Positions 1 through 11,992 of a DNA stretch of 64,000 nucleotides are shown piece by piece. The notes below the pieces were generated by a model, which saw only the letters and a program-made list of their open reading frames with translations, had not been told where the DNA came from and ran no database searches. The first letter of the stretch is position 1. Every line of letters begins with the position of its first letter. The position numbers were made by a program, and so were the translations under genes. The DNA is from Nomia melanderi (Eukaryota; Arthropoda; Insecta; Hymenoptera; Halictidae), in contig NC_135010.1 in assembly GCF_051020985.1 (NCBI RefSeq), positions 10,724,001 to 10,788,000 of the forward strand, in the 5' to 3' direction.

Positions 1-1040
1 CCCCCTCCCTCTCTTTTTTTTTTTAATTTTTCGTGCCGGCGAAATTTTGTGCCCGCGTCCCGTTTCGCGCCGGACCGGCAAATGAAGGCAATATTTCCTC
101 GACGATGGAGATGCATCGAACGTCACCCCGTGACGGCGGCATCTATAATTACACGCGACATTAATTATAAAGAGAAATTAAAAACTAAAATTACACGCAG
201 CCGTGACTCTTCATTTGGAATTATCCCATTCGTGATTTTCGGTTATTTCTTTGGAAATGTTTCGATGCATCAACTTTGAATGATCCGCGTTGTGCACAAG
301 AGGCTGGAATTATGTAAATTTTTATACGGAACTTATTTCCATTTTCCATATTAAATGTCCGAGTATTTTCGAAAAAATCCGCTGGACGTAATTTCTGTTC
401 GCGTCCGTGCGTCGGGGCTTTTTTTCGAATTTTTGCTTCAGTAGCGTGGACGCGGTACGCTAAAAGTTGCTTCTTTGCAACCGCCGCTTTTTAATCTTCC
501 CATCGGATGCGCTGATTTACGTCCAATTTCTATAGGTTCCTTTATTTTTCCATTTCCCGGCCGCGCCGGGGGCGGAAGCGCAGCCTGCGACGAATATTCC
601 CCGGCGGCCGGTGAAATTCATGCGAATATATTATAATTATGTAAAATTCATATATTGTAATGTTCGCGGCGCGCCGCGGCGCGCCTGTAATTTCTCGTCC
701 GCGGCCGGGCACATTGTTTTATTTACGCGATAAACTAATTGCTCGGATACATCGGCCGTGACATATGAATTTGTTGTGCATAAGGATGAACATTCGATTT
801 GTCGTCCGATTGTGTGTCCGTTATTTATTAAGGCAGCGCGGCCGTTCGCTTTATGCTTTATTGCGAGCGCGCTTTTCAAATTTATCGCGCGCTCGCCCAC
901 GCAGGGGCGCGGGCTTTGCAACGTTGACAAATGCCCGACTCGAACTCTGTTCAGCGAGGAACACTGCGAGATTCCTGAGGAACGAACTGTACGCTTTCGA
1001 ATAAATTCTTCACGGTGCTTGATGAAAAATTTATTCGAAA
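1..1040. other. Intronic sequence without genes; perfect GC palindrome at 668-685
   Basis: It opens with a pyrimidine and T-run tract (1-25). A perfect 18-base palindrome, GGCGCGCCGCGGCGCGCC, lies at 668-685. The short ORFs here look like no known protein. Confidence 0.6.
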
Positions 1041-1559
1041 TTTTCTATCGGTGTTTTCCAGATATTTCGAGGTTCCAATAATTTCCATTAAATCTCTGTC
1101 ACTGGCAATGTATTTAGAGATATCTTGTAATTTCAATTAAATTACTTTAAATTATATTCGTTAAAAGATTCTATGACGACATAGGTTCAGGTTTCTATTA
1201 TTTCATTCTGATTATTTTGTATTATCTACTGAAATCATTTTTTTACTTTAGTATATGGTACACTAGTTATGAAATTTCAAGGAAATTAAAGCCTTCCATG
1301 GTTTTCTATCGGTATTTTCCAGATATTTCAAGGTTCCAATAATTTCCATTAAATCTCTAATAGCAAAATGTATTTAGAGATATCTTGTAATTTGAATTAA
1401 ATTACTTTAAATTATATTCGTTAGAAGCTTCTATGACGACATAGGTTCAGGTTCCTATTATTTCATTCTGATTATTTTGTTATCTACTGAAATCATTTTT
1501 TTACTTTAGTATATGGTACACCGGTTGTGAAATTTCAAGGAAATTAAATCCTTCCATGG
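1041..1559. repeat. Tandem duplication, two units of about 260 bases
   Basis: Unit 1 begins at 1041 and unit 2 at 1302, both with TTTTCTATCGGT. The units share landmarks throughout, including ATTTAGAGATATCTTG, TCTATGACGACATAGG and CCTTCCATGG, with a few substitutions and one small deletion. AT-rich and noncoding. Confidence 0.9.
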
Positions 1560-1993
1560 TTTTCTCGTAGTCCGCGAAGATTGATCGTGTACGAGTATAT
1601 TTTGCGTAACAGCGATCGCTCGACATTTTGATTCATTGTTCGCGGAATTAGCTCCGCGGTTCTCAGGTGTAGAAACGGGAACGACCGATTGGCCTAGTCT
1701 GAACCAGTGTAACAACATAATTCTAATAAGCCCATTGTTCCACGGTAGCGGGAAACGTACGTCGACCGAAACCTTTTCGAGTCGCGGCTCCTTGATGTAA
1801 TACTCTTCATTGAATGCTAAATAGAACGGGCTTCGTTATGCAACGTTGCATCGGCAATGCGCGGTGCATTGTCACGGTAATTGCGCCAATAATGCGATCC
1901 ATTTTGTTCCCTCTGTTGTCGGAGGATCCCCCGGCTTGTAATAAGGGAAAACCCTTTTAATGAGAAGTCGATTCCCTTCTTTTTTCTTGTAGG
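1560..1993. other. Unique intronic sequence, no feature seen
   Basis: The sequence between two tandem arrays shows no splice-flanked coding segment, RNA gene or mobile element that I can support. Confidence 0.5.
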
Positions 1994-2700
1994 TTGCTGT
2001 CTTCGTGCATTATCCAAGCAACCTTTAAATTGCATCGAATAAAATTCAAATTTCAAATATTTGACTCGTATCGAAAGAAAATCAAAATTTCAAACATTTA
2101 GTTTATATCGAGTGAAACACTATGAACCAGTTGCTATCTTCGTGCATTATCCAAGCAACCCTTAAATTGCCATCGAATAAAATTCAAATTTCAAATACTT
2201 GACTCGTATCGAAAGAAAATCCAAATTTCAAACATTTAGTTTATATCGAGTGAAACACTATGAACCAGTTGCTATCTTCGTGCATTATCCAAAGAACCCT
2301 TAAATTAAAACCAAATAAACTTCAAATTTCAAATACTTGGCTCGTATCGAAGGAAAATCAAAATTTCAAATATTTAGTCTATATCGATTGAAATATGAAC
2401 CAGTTGCTATCTTCGTGCATTATCCAAACAACCCTTAAATTGCATCAAACAAACTTCAAATTTCAAACACTTGACTCGTACCGAAAGAAAATCCAAATTT
2501 CAAACATTTAGTCTATATCGAGTGAAACAGAAATTCCGAATATTCAGCTTATATCGAATAAAATCCAACTGTCAAATATTCAGCCGATATCGAATAAAAT
2601 CCAAATTCCAAATATTCCGCTGACACCGAATAAAATCCAAATTACAAATATTCAGCTCGCATCGAGCGAAACTCAAATTTCAAACGTTCGTCTCGAATTG
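1994..2700. repeat. Tandem array, about 137-base unit, degenerating into about 38-base subunits
   Basis: TTGCTATCTTCGTGCATTAT recurs at 1994 (with one change), 2131, 2269 and 2404, giving spacings of 137, 138 and 135. Inside each unit a shorter motif (AAATTTCAAA with a TATCGA-type element and GAATAAAATCC) repeats. From about 2525 to 2700 only these subunits of about 38 bases continue, so this is a nested, higher-order repeat. Confidence 0.85.
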
Positions 2701-3495
2701 CAAGCAGTTTGCCGTTGAAACAGTGTTACACAGTCAACAAGCCCGAATTCTTTCGAATTTCCTTCCCCGACGAGACGGTGAATCGAACGACAAAGGTGCG
2801 AAGATAAAACCCTTCCGAAATTCCCCGCCGGCGAGGCAACGAATTAGCACCCGCAGCGTTGTCCGCAGCCGCGGCGCGGAGTTAATGAAATTCGGGCGCG
2901 GATGAAAGGGTCTTGGACGAACGTGGAATTAATGGTATTGTCGCGCGGCGTGGCGCCGAATCGATTCAGAATCGTCCCCCGAAACGACGACCCCGTTATC
3001 CCGTTGGTACCCGCGGCACCGTCGTCGACACCGACGTCGACGAGCTTTCCTTCGTTACGCCCGGGTACGTCGAATCGATTAGCGAACGCTTTGGGCCGCT
3101 CCGACTCCTGTTTCCGCGTCTACGCACGATTTGCATCGGCCGTTGATCAGGCAACGCGATTGATCGATAGCTGGCGGTGTGTCTTGATGGATTAATAATA
3201 ACCGTGGATCCCGGTGGGCGACTCGTTAACGAACACAGTGGTCCTTGTTAGCGAAGATTCAGCTCTCGGCGAACATGGAAATTCGAGTCGACGCGTGACG
3301 CGCGATGCTAACGAACAACACCTTGTGTACGGTCGAATGGATGCTCGGAATATCTCGTGCAGAAAGAAATCCGTCGGAAATGGAAGTAAGATATATTCTA
3401 TAGCAATCGTTGCTGAACTTTTTTGTAGAATACCTTTGAAATCTACTTTCATATGAACTTAATAATACTTTGCGAGCTTATAAGATTCGCTGTGA
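2701..3495. other. GC-richer unique intronic sequence, no feature seen
   Basis: Several overlapping open frames at 2723-3456 occur on both strands, as expected from GC-rich DNA. None resembles a known family or is flanked by convincing splice sites. Confidence 0.5.
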
Positions 3496-3650
3496 TTAAC
3501 CGTTTGCCCTCGGAAGTTCCTCACTAGAAATTTTTCGAGACGATATTCTTTGAACATCGAGGAAGCTATTTTATTCGATTAACTCGCGTATCGAGTCGCT
3601 ATGCAAAGTTCAACATTAGATATCAGATTTTATAGTTTCACTGCGTTAGT
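3496..3650 (+). mobile_element. Family A MITE, 3' end missing
   Basis: It starts with TTAA (3496-3499) and the TIR CCGTTTGCCCTCGGAAG, a variant of the family start CCCTTTGCACTCGGAAG. It follows the family body (GATATTCTTTGAA, AAGCTATTTTATT, GTTCAACATTA) to about 3650 and then diverges before the right TIR. Confidence 0.75.
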
Positions 3651-4655
3651 TTTTGTGCTCTGTGTTTGACGAGTATACACGCCATTGTAAAGCTTCACAC
3701 GATAATTCTTTCAGCGATGAATTCTTTATTTCTTCACATGAACATGTAATTCTTTGTTTCACTTTGATCTTTCATTAAAATATACTCTACGTGCATTCGT
3801 CCTTCGACGAGTACACGCTCCATTTTTCGATTTTATTGCGCGCTGAACGAGAGGGTTTTCTAACTAAATTCCACAGTTAACTGGTTAGATATCTAACAAA
3901 GTAAAAGGATCCTTCGGTCTACTGATTTTTAAAATCGATGCAAATATGGCTCGAAGTAGAATTGATTGAATTTACCTTCTTGATTTTTTTATCCTGAACT
4001 GTTTCGTCACTCATCAAAAATGAACTCGTGATCTATAGTTTGCGAACGCTTGCTCTTAGGTGTGATTGGTTGCAGGGAGAGCACGGGCGAGAAAAGGGTA
4101 TCCGGGTATGAAAGTTCAGTGGAAAAGAACGAAAAACAAATTTGTGCGGCTCTATGGCCCGCCGAGCTAGAAGAACCGGGAACGCGTCAATGTTTTAGCG
4201 CGAGGAGGTGTATAAACCCTCTTAAAGCCCATTTGCACCCCCGTGGCCCCGGGGGGACCGGTACGTCGAGCGAATTTCGATGAGACTGCGCGCAGGAACG
4301 ACGCAGCATGATCGACGCTTCGCTACAGTCTACCTGGCCGAATGATGTAGAGTACTACTGGGGAAATATAAGAATAGACGAAGCACTTTATGGGATTTCG
4401 TGGTACAAGCTAGATTGACTTTCTGCCCGGGAAATTCAAGACTAATTACGAAGGTCTTTTCTCAACTTACAGCTGAGTGAAGAAGTCATGTAGAATAATC
4501 TGTAGTAGGATGATCAGCGAAGTGTCTGGAGGCAAAGGGAATGCATAATTTGTTCCTAATTGCTTTGAGGAATAGTTGAAAGAAGCGGTGAAGTGGCTGA
4601 CAGTGGTGAACGTTGGAAATGCAGAAAAAGTAAAATGAATGAAGGCGTCGACGAG
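3651..4655. other. Unique intronic sequence, no feature seen
   Basis: AT-rich to about 4050, then mixed. The 77-residue open frame near 4050-4283 is unlike any family I recognise. Confidence 0.5.
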
Positions 4656-5172
4656 TTCAGTATTCCTTTGTAGTAGCTAAGATAACTGGAACTTTCAACA
4701 TTTTTATTAATCAATCAAATTGGATAAACCTTCAGATATAATGAAAATTTAATGTTTAGGGAAAAATATTTTGAAAAAGGAACTTGTCTTTTACTTCAAT
4801 ATTTCTATTAATGGATATTCTATTGATTTCAGTGCTCCTTTGTAGTAGCTAAGATAACTAGAACTTTCAAGACTTTTATTTATCAATCAAATTGGATAAA
4901 TCTTCAGATATAATGAAAATTTAATATTTAGGTAAAAATATTATGAAAAAGGAACTTGTCTTTTACTACAATATTTCTATTAATGGATATTCTATTGATT
5001 TCAGTGCTCCTTTGTAGTAGCTAAGATAGCTGGAACATTTTTATTAATCACCAAATTAGATAACCTTCAGATATAACGAAAATTTAATATTTAGATAAAA
5101 ATATTTTGAAAAAGGAACTTGTCTTTTATTTCACGATTTCTATTAATGAATATTCTATCGATTTCATTCCTG
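4656..5172. repeat. Tandem triplication, exact 172-base period
   Basis: CCTTTGTAGTAGCTAAGATA begins at 4665, 4837 and 5009, exactly 172 bases apart each time. Units also share ATAATGAAAATTTAAT, AAAAAGGAACTTGTCTTTTA and GGATATTCTATTGATTTCA. The third unit carries small deletions, including loss of several bases after the GCTGGAAC region. Confidence 0.93.
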
Positions 5173-6670
5173 CCGAGAAGAAAATGGAGCTCTAGAGCCT
5201 TACGAAATCGAGCCAGGAAAACACATCGAACGCTAGGGCTATTCTTACACCCAGACGTCGGCTTCTGGATTTCTGAAACGCATTCCGGCCGTTCATGAGA
5301 ACGAACGCGCGAAGGGACACCGGGAATTATTCATGAAGGAAAATTCCGGGCCCCCATGGGACAGACACTCGCCCCTTAGACAGCCCTTCTCCTATTCGCG
5401 AGCGCCTACACAGCCTATCCACCAGAGACATTTGTGTACCTGCAATATTTAGGGACTCCCATTTTCTCGATGAGCAAATTTGCGAGAAGGGTCTGGTCCC
5501 TCCAACGGTGTCGCTGAATATTCCACGATACCGTTGCTATTTTATTTACAGGGATGCGTGCACCGTGTCGGGTATCCCTGCAAGTTGTTCTCGAATGTTT
5601 TCACGAATTCAGACGCTCGCCGGGCGTCTCGCATGGAACGTCTCGCATTATTCCAGGATTTCTCTACTATATCGCTGTTACTTGATAAATCAGAAACTTC
5701 CGTACTGCTGGATGTTTAAAAATATAGAATACAACTATCAGTACTCAGGCTTCCAGAAGATGATCCTTAGCTACCCGTGAACGTACTAAATCTTTGTATT
5801 CGAAAGTTCTCCAGTAGAAATATTCAACATTTTTCGATGAAACCCACGGTACTCTTTAAAACTGACGATGAAACTGAATGTTCCATGATGCATTATATAC
5901 AGCTTAATATTATACACAACCCTTCATAACATTCCTGCATCGAATCAAGTGACCGACAGTCGATTCCCCGACCGCGAATGCCTCGAACTCTCACACATCC
6001 GTCCCAGCGGGGAATAATCCTCGGATTCACCGGCGTCCGATAGAAAACACCATTATTCCACTGAATCGTCCGTCCTCCCCGCGGAAGCAGAAATCCCGGG
6101 AAGTTCCCGGGGACCAACGTTAAATAGGACGTCCCGCGGATCCTCGGTAAACAGCTCCGCCATCCAGCTTCCGAATAAAACAGGGAAAAAAGTAATCTCG
6201 AACAACGATTCACCGGCGAGTCGCCGGGAAACTAATCTGTTCTTGGTAATCCCCGTTGCGGGCCGGCTAACTTTCAAGGATTCCCCGGCAATGCATAAAA
6301 AACGCGCGCGTAGAATGGCCGGCCGCGCGGAATCTAGGCCGGGACTCGTCCCCGGCGAAGCGTTATTGTCGATAGCTCCGATGCTCGCGTCGCGGTCGCC
6401 GGCGCTTCTGAATAAATCATGTCGGCCGGCCGGCCGGCGAGAGTTCCGCGCTCTCCCGGCATGCTTATCGGCCGAACGTCGGGCTAACGCGATCGCGGGA
6501 GGAAAGTTTGGAGGGAAGAGAGCGCGGCAATCGCGAGGGGAAAGCTCGCGGGATCGGACAGCCGGGATTCCGGGCTAAAAGAAGAGTCCTGGAGGAGCGG
6601 CGGGCCAGCCAGGCCGCGGGGTTCCGACAGTTCCCGTCAGCCCCGGCCGCCCCTCGTACTTCTTCCGGTT
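5173..6670. other. CpG-rich unique intronic sequence
   Basis: No gene recognised. A GGCC/CCGG-alternating run (GGCCGGCCGGCCGG) lies at about 6423-6436. Overlapping open frames on both strands between 5893 and 6578 reflect the base composition. Confidence 0.5.
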
Positions 6671-6890
6671 AAAGTTCGGCGAGGGGAAACTTCGCCGAGG
6701 CTTCCTCTGTCCCGGACATTCGGCGCGGGCGAGTTTATGATATGGACAGAGCCGGCTCGAGTTTTTGAATCCTCGAGGAATCCTTGGGATGAGAGAATGG
6801 ACGGCGATTGATTGAATTTGGGACGAGGATTCTGGGAGCTTGGTATCTGGATGGAACGAGTAGGTTGTTTTAGTTGTATGCTAGATTTTG
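6671..6890 (+). repeat. Dispersed repeat, intact copy (partner at 35566-36021)
   Basis: It shares long near-identical blocks with 35566-36021: GAGGCTTCCTCTGTCCCGGA, CGAGTTTATGATATGGACA, GGCTCGAGTTTTTGAATC, GAGGAATCCTTGGGAT, GGACGAGGATTCTGGGAGCT and TAGGTTGTTTTAGTTGT. No TIR or coding content was seen, so the class is unknown. Confidence 0.85.
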
Positions 6891-6924
6891 AGTGTTCTTG
6901 ATAATAGGATTGTTTGGATAATAG

Positions 6925-7140
6925 TTAACGTTGAAATTTCACCGGTGACCCCCAAATCGAATTACTATAGTTCACTCAGTTATACTACGATTATTTGAAG
7001 ATTTCTATATTATCAATAATGCCTAATGCGGTGATATTCGGCTAGATGAACGTGCAGTTATAACAATGCAGTTCAATCAGATGATTTAATATTTCCTCCA
7101 TTTTGTAGATTTTGCACTACGAAGTCGCGCGACGTGTTAA
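6925..7140 (-). mobile_element. Family B MITE, complete, inverted
   Basis: TTAA lies at both ends (6925-6928 and 7137-7140). Read on the minus strand it begins TTAACACGTCGCGCGACTT and ends with the family's subterminal palindrome (here partly decayed, TTTCACCGGTGACCCCC on the plus strand at 6937-6953). The body matches 38105-38336. Confidence 0.8.
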
Positions 7141-8946
7141 TTTGATCGGATTAGGTTTTGCCGTTTAGTGATCCGGTTTATGTATTATTCTGTCGTTGTT
7201 AAGGAAATATAGTAGTAAGATGTTGTATAATTTAGCAGGGAACTTGTAAAATTACATTTCACCGCGGCGAATGAATTTCACATGTCCATAAACTCGGAGG
7301 CTGCAGGCAAGATTGCATGAATACTACATTCTGCTTTTCGATGTATTTATTTGCGGAGCCGCGATGAACAACTTCGAGTGCCGCGCTGGTTTCAGGGAGC
7401 CAGCGACGAGTCTTCGAACGCGCTGAATAACATTTTTCGTGTTCCCCTGCTTTTATTTCTCCGCGCTCTCTTTTCCCATTCGGCCCGGAAATGGAGGAGA
7501 GAGCGGAGCGACCGGGGACGAGTGTTCCACGCGTGCTCGGATACGGAAGATAATTACTTTCGGAGGTGGCGAACGGCGCCGGTGAATGGTCAGGGTTGAA
7601 ACTATCCTCTTGTTCCGGAATGTGATCGTGGCGGGACCTTATTATCCCGTTTCCCTTCCCGTCCGACCCTTTGAAGAGCACTGGCTCTCCGGGGTTAGCG
7701 GGCTGGGTCGCTCATTCGTGACTGAATAAATGTCGACGGCAGAGGGCCGAGCGAAAATCTTCGAAAAGGTGGCGATAGAAAGGGGATCGGCGACTTTCGG
7801 AAATTGTCCCCGGGGCTAAAAAATTGGCCCATTTCTCAAAATGGCAGACGCGAGCCCCATAATATCGTAACTCACTGTCGTCCGAGCTCGTTCCGACCCC
7901 ACGTTTCTTCGGCAATATTTTGTTTTACGTCGATACCATTACTAAATCTTCGCCGCGGCACCCGTGGAGCATCGATTTTTAAGTATCTCGCGGCCTCTAA
8001 ATATTTCCTTCTATTTCGAACCTTCGACGATGGATCTGCCAAGAGTTCGATACGATTAATACGTAATTCTTATGAAAATTGTAACAGATTCTCCGGTTTC
8101 TCAGTCATTATCTCAGTGAAACTATTTTCAAAATCATTTGAGATACTTCCGTATCTTTGTATCGTACAGATACGTAACTGTATTTAATACTTTTCAGATT
8201 TGAATAATTCTACTTTAGAAGTTTGTTAAGAGGATCACGTTAAGAATTAGGAAATTGTATTACCAATTTCCGAGTTTTATATTAGATCACTCATTCAGAA
8301 TTCATACGCGATAAGATTATCTTCGAAAGTTGATGATCAGAGAGTTCGAAATAATTCTAGAAGTATATTCGACAGAGGAACGAGGTCATTTGAGAACGTT
8401 GCGCTCGGAAGAATAAAATTCCGAGGATGGCTCTGGAACGAGGATATTAGTTAATATCCAGTTCTCTCTCTCCCGGAGACCGTTCAAAAAGTGCTGAGGG
8501 AGGTAGCAATAATGCCAGCGTTGATTTTGCGTAAACGTTGCCCGTTTCTTATATATACGGGGTATAAGGCGGAGAGGAAGAAAATCAAGATGGCGATGAA
8601 GAAGTGGCGGTAGGTGGGGTTTAAGCAGAAAAAAGTGGAACCACGAGCACGGGCGAATTCATTCGCGTTTACGACGCGGCGGTCTACGTTCTACTCGCGT
8701 GGAACTTAATTTCCATCTAACCAGCTTCTCCGGCGAGGTAATTTCTCCGTGTCACCTTAGAATTGAAATATCGCGCTTAAATTAGTGTTAGCCCGAATTA
8801 TGGTTGACGTCGCGCTTCGCGGGCCAGACTTCGCGATCCCCGGAACTTCATTCTCTAATTAGCGACTCGCCGACCGAAAGAGGAATCCTAGAAATCTTCA
8901 TGCAAGTCATCAAAGAAATCATCGCTCCTCGCTTTTCCCATAGTTA
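7141..8946. other. Unique intronic sequence, no gene seen
   Basis: A TATA-like string (TTATATATACGG, about 8549-8560) and a CT-rich patch (8464-8475) stand alone, with no coding sequence downstream on either strand. The 140-residue minus frame at 7259-7681 does not resemble a known family. Confidence 0.5.
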
Positions 8947-9671
8947 TTAACACTATTACTACCGCGACCAGTCAAATGAGTTTTTAAAATTTCGATTAGA
9001 ATTTCCTATGGACAACGTAATTGAATCGCCTTTATACTTCACGACTTTTCCTAAAATATATAAAACATTTTTCAATATTCACTCCTTTTTTTATTGTTTA
9101 TCTTCTGAGAACAATTTGTAGAACGATTTATATCTTTTTGTAATAGTATTCTGTCAAAGATTCAATTCCGAAACTATAAAGTCGTTACAAACGAAAGGTA
9201 ATGCAGTTGTGGAATGATTTTAGCCAAAAAGTGCCTTTCAGGGTGTTTACAGTTCTCGCTCGCCTATCGGCCTCGGTAAAATCGGTAAAATCTAAATGTC
9301 GGAGATGGCCTTTACAGGTATTTGTCCATATCCTAGATTTAGCCGGGATAAATGCAACACCCGTCACAAATACAAGTACAGGTTCACGCGAACGGAAACC
9401 ATGCCAAATAAGATATTGCAGAAACAATAAGACAAAATCTGTCTAAAATGTAAAAAGTACGTGTGCGGGAAACGTACCATCGACAAACCTATTTGTAAAA
9501 AATGCGGTGAAAACGAATAAAATGTAAATTATATACTTCTAAATAAAAGAAACTATATTAGTATACTGTCAAAATAGCTGTTATCTTCATTCTATATTAA
9601 AAAATATAAGTTGCTCTAAAGACCAGTCATTTGACTGGTCGCGGTAGGAATAAATATACGTGGAGTGTTAG
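8947..9671 (+). mobile_element. Decayed piggyBac-type element (family E) with transposase remnant
   Basis: The left end is TTAA (8947-8950) followed by CACTATTACTACCGCGACC. The right end, read inverted, carries CCTACCGCGACCAGTCAAAT and a degraded outer TTAA (TTAG at 9668-9671) after a short insertion. A perfect 20-base palindrome, GACCAGTCATTTGACTGGTC, lies at 9621-9640, just inside the right TIR. Most of the transposase gene is deleted; the C-terminal coding part is kept (see 9300-9520). An AATAAA polyadenylation signal follows at about 9540-9546. TTAA target and TIRs are the piggyBac hallmarks. Confidence 0.85.
9300..9520 (+). pseudogene. piggyBac transposase, C-terminal fragment with frameshift
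   Basis: The fragment reads RRWPLQVFVHILDLAGINA, the conserved segment (RRWP..VFYN.LDLA.INA) at the end of the piggyBac DDE catalytic region. After a linker comes the Cys-rich C-terminal domain: CQIRYC, then CLKC, VCGKRT and CKKC, ending at TAA 9518-9520. In family members this zinc-binding domain contacts the subterminal DNA. The frame breaks once, near 9431-9440, between the first and second Cys pair; a TAA at 9444-9446 closes the first frame. Everything upstream, including the catalytic Asp residues, is deleted. The open frame runs back to 9201, but 9201-9299 does not look like transposase. This copy cannot be active. The host origin is an old piggyBac family that probably also gave rise to the family E MITEs here. 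Confidence 0.85.
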
Positions 9672-9884
9672 TAGGTCTTGGTTAGGTCTTGGTTAAATGA
9701 TACGATTTGTCTCTGAAAGATACAAATAGCATTCAAGAAAAGAATCTCGCCAGCTTCACCTATATTAAACATGCATTACGATTTTGAATGGTAAACGTAA
9801 AGATTTAATTTTCTGTATGTTAGATGCGAAATGAGTGTTGGAAATATGACGTTTGTTACCAAGATGCTATCTGAACATTGTTAC

Positions 9885-9918
9885 TGATGCGATTTGCTCG
9901 CGGTAGGAACAGTGTTAA
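9885..9918 (+). mobile_element. Isolated family E right terminus
   Basis: CGCGGTAGGAACAGTGTTAA at 9899-9918 is a second right TIR ending in TTAA (9915-9918), 247 bases past the first right end. It suggests either a longer original element with a duplicated end or a second degraded copy. Confidence 0.6.
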
Positions 9919-11992
9919 AACTAGATTTTTACATCCTCAATTTTAACCCTACACAATCAAGAACATAATCGAATCATACAAAAGCCATCTCCAAGCAATC
10001 GAATCAAATTCCTCATTTCGTTTAGCAACGCTTCTAAAAACTTCCTCCGTAACGTTCACTGCGCTCGTCCCTTTAGTTTCAATTATTCCCGTATCTCCGG
10101 CGCGTCTTTCTCTCCGTCGCGAAGTCCGCCTTAACGGCGTCAAGATGGCCGCTAAATCCTTCAAAGAGCCATAAACGCTAAAGCTTAACAATTTTCCCCC
10201 CGGACCGCCATAACTGTTCAACTTATTACCGGCCCCGGACGGGACTGCTCGTCGGGGGAGCACGATTAAACAAAATCTCGCGACACCCGGCGAGCTTCTT
10301 CCGAAGCGAGTTCCCTAAGCCGGTCGAAATCGGAAAAGTTAGCCCCCACTTAAGCGGCACGGCGACCCAGTAATTCCGAAGTGCCATCCTTAAATCAGTG
10401 TTTACCCCCGCGACCCGCTCGTTTTTCCCGGTTTCCCGGCTCGAATAATTCGGCCCGGGGAAGTTCCGACGGTTCGCGCGCCTCGTAAACGAAGGAAACC
10501 GCGACGCCACGTGCCCGGGAAAAATTTCTGCCCGCCGCGCCTGGTATACGAGCTCCCGGGAAAATATGGAACCGGGACACCGGGAATTTTATGTTCCCAT
10601 TCCCGAGGAAATCTCCGCGTTTCCCTACGCGAGCCTCGCCGCCGCGCCGCCGGGACTCGCCGCGATTGGCCGGAGTTTCGGATTCTAGATTGTAAACACT
10701 CGCCGCTGGACATTTTTGCGCGGACGTAGACGAGTTGGTGGATGTTTGTTGCATAATTCCGCTACTTCGACCGTGAATTATTCGCCGCTTTTTGGGCCAA
10801 CTGGGAATATACGTACTTCGTACGGCGGGGAAACTTTGTTGATACGGCTTCGCTTTGAAATATGGTAAATTCATGTCTTGCCGAGTACAAATGGAACACG
10901 CAGAAAGTTGGGCAACTTTGGAATTGAAAGTTGCTGTGCGGAGTATTCAATTATGTAACAGTTTCCTTATTACCTGGAACTTAGGTCGATGATTAGGTTT
11001 TCTATGGAAATGGTTTTCGGCGCTTTTAAGAATCCTTATGAGAAAAAGATTAATATTGCGACTTCGAAGTCTTTTGTTGGAACGGTACGGCGAACGTACG
11101 AGCCCAAAAATCTCGATGGTAGCTTCCAGGCAGCCTCGCGAACTTCGATCGTAAACGCTCGGAGGAAGGGCTGCTTGACGTCTTAATGGGTACCAATTGA
11201 CCTTGCAAATGGAGCTTGAAGCTGATACAGTTGGAATAAATTTCCGGGGAAACTTGCTGGATGGAGGGAATTAGCATTGAATGCCGGGACGCGGAGTGCC
11301 GGAGTCCTACTCTCCGTGTGTACTCGTAGTCGCGTATTAATACTTTGAGAGGTCTCGGTGCTTCGCGGAATGCGGTGCGCTGGAACGGTTCCGCTTTGGG
11401 CTACGTTTTCGGGAAGAGACACTTTCGCCGAGCACTTTCCCGGCTCGAAGGAACCACGAAACCGCTGATCGGAATTTTATTCGATTCCCGGCGATACGTT
11501 GTAATTTGCGGGATAAAGTTTCCTTTGAGTTCTGTCGAAGAGTTTCGAATCCCGGAAATATTCGATTGAAAGAAAATATTGATCATGGTCCGATCGTGTT
11601 CCGGACTCTGGGAGAAGTACAACATCCGGAAGACTCGACGCTATCCCGGAGGATTAACTTACACACCGCATAACATTTCGACCATCCCCTATCCGTGGAC
11701 CCAAAGTAGCTCGGACCAAGTCAAACAGCTCCGCCAAAGTAAACCAATGAGCGTCGCGGTTCAATTTATATTCTCGATCGACGGCGGGGACAAATCCCGT
11801 TATCCGGATTCTGGGGAGATGATCTTTAGCCGAAGACAAAGAGGACCGTGAATGGTTCGATACCATTTGCGAGAATTTCACTTTCGCCTGCGATATTCAA
11901 AGATTTCTCCTTCGTCGATACTATCGAAGTTTTCGTCTTTCTCGTTCGGGGAAATGATATTAAGTATGAAACATTCGAGATAGACGAAACCA
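9919..11992. other. Unique intronic sequence, GC-rich between about 10200 and 10720
   Basis: Long overlapping frames on both strands at 10226-10874 follow the GC-rich composition. The longest (159 residues, minus) is an Arg/Gly-rich low-complexity translation with no recognisable motif. No splice-flanked exon was identified. Confidence 0.5.
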
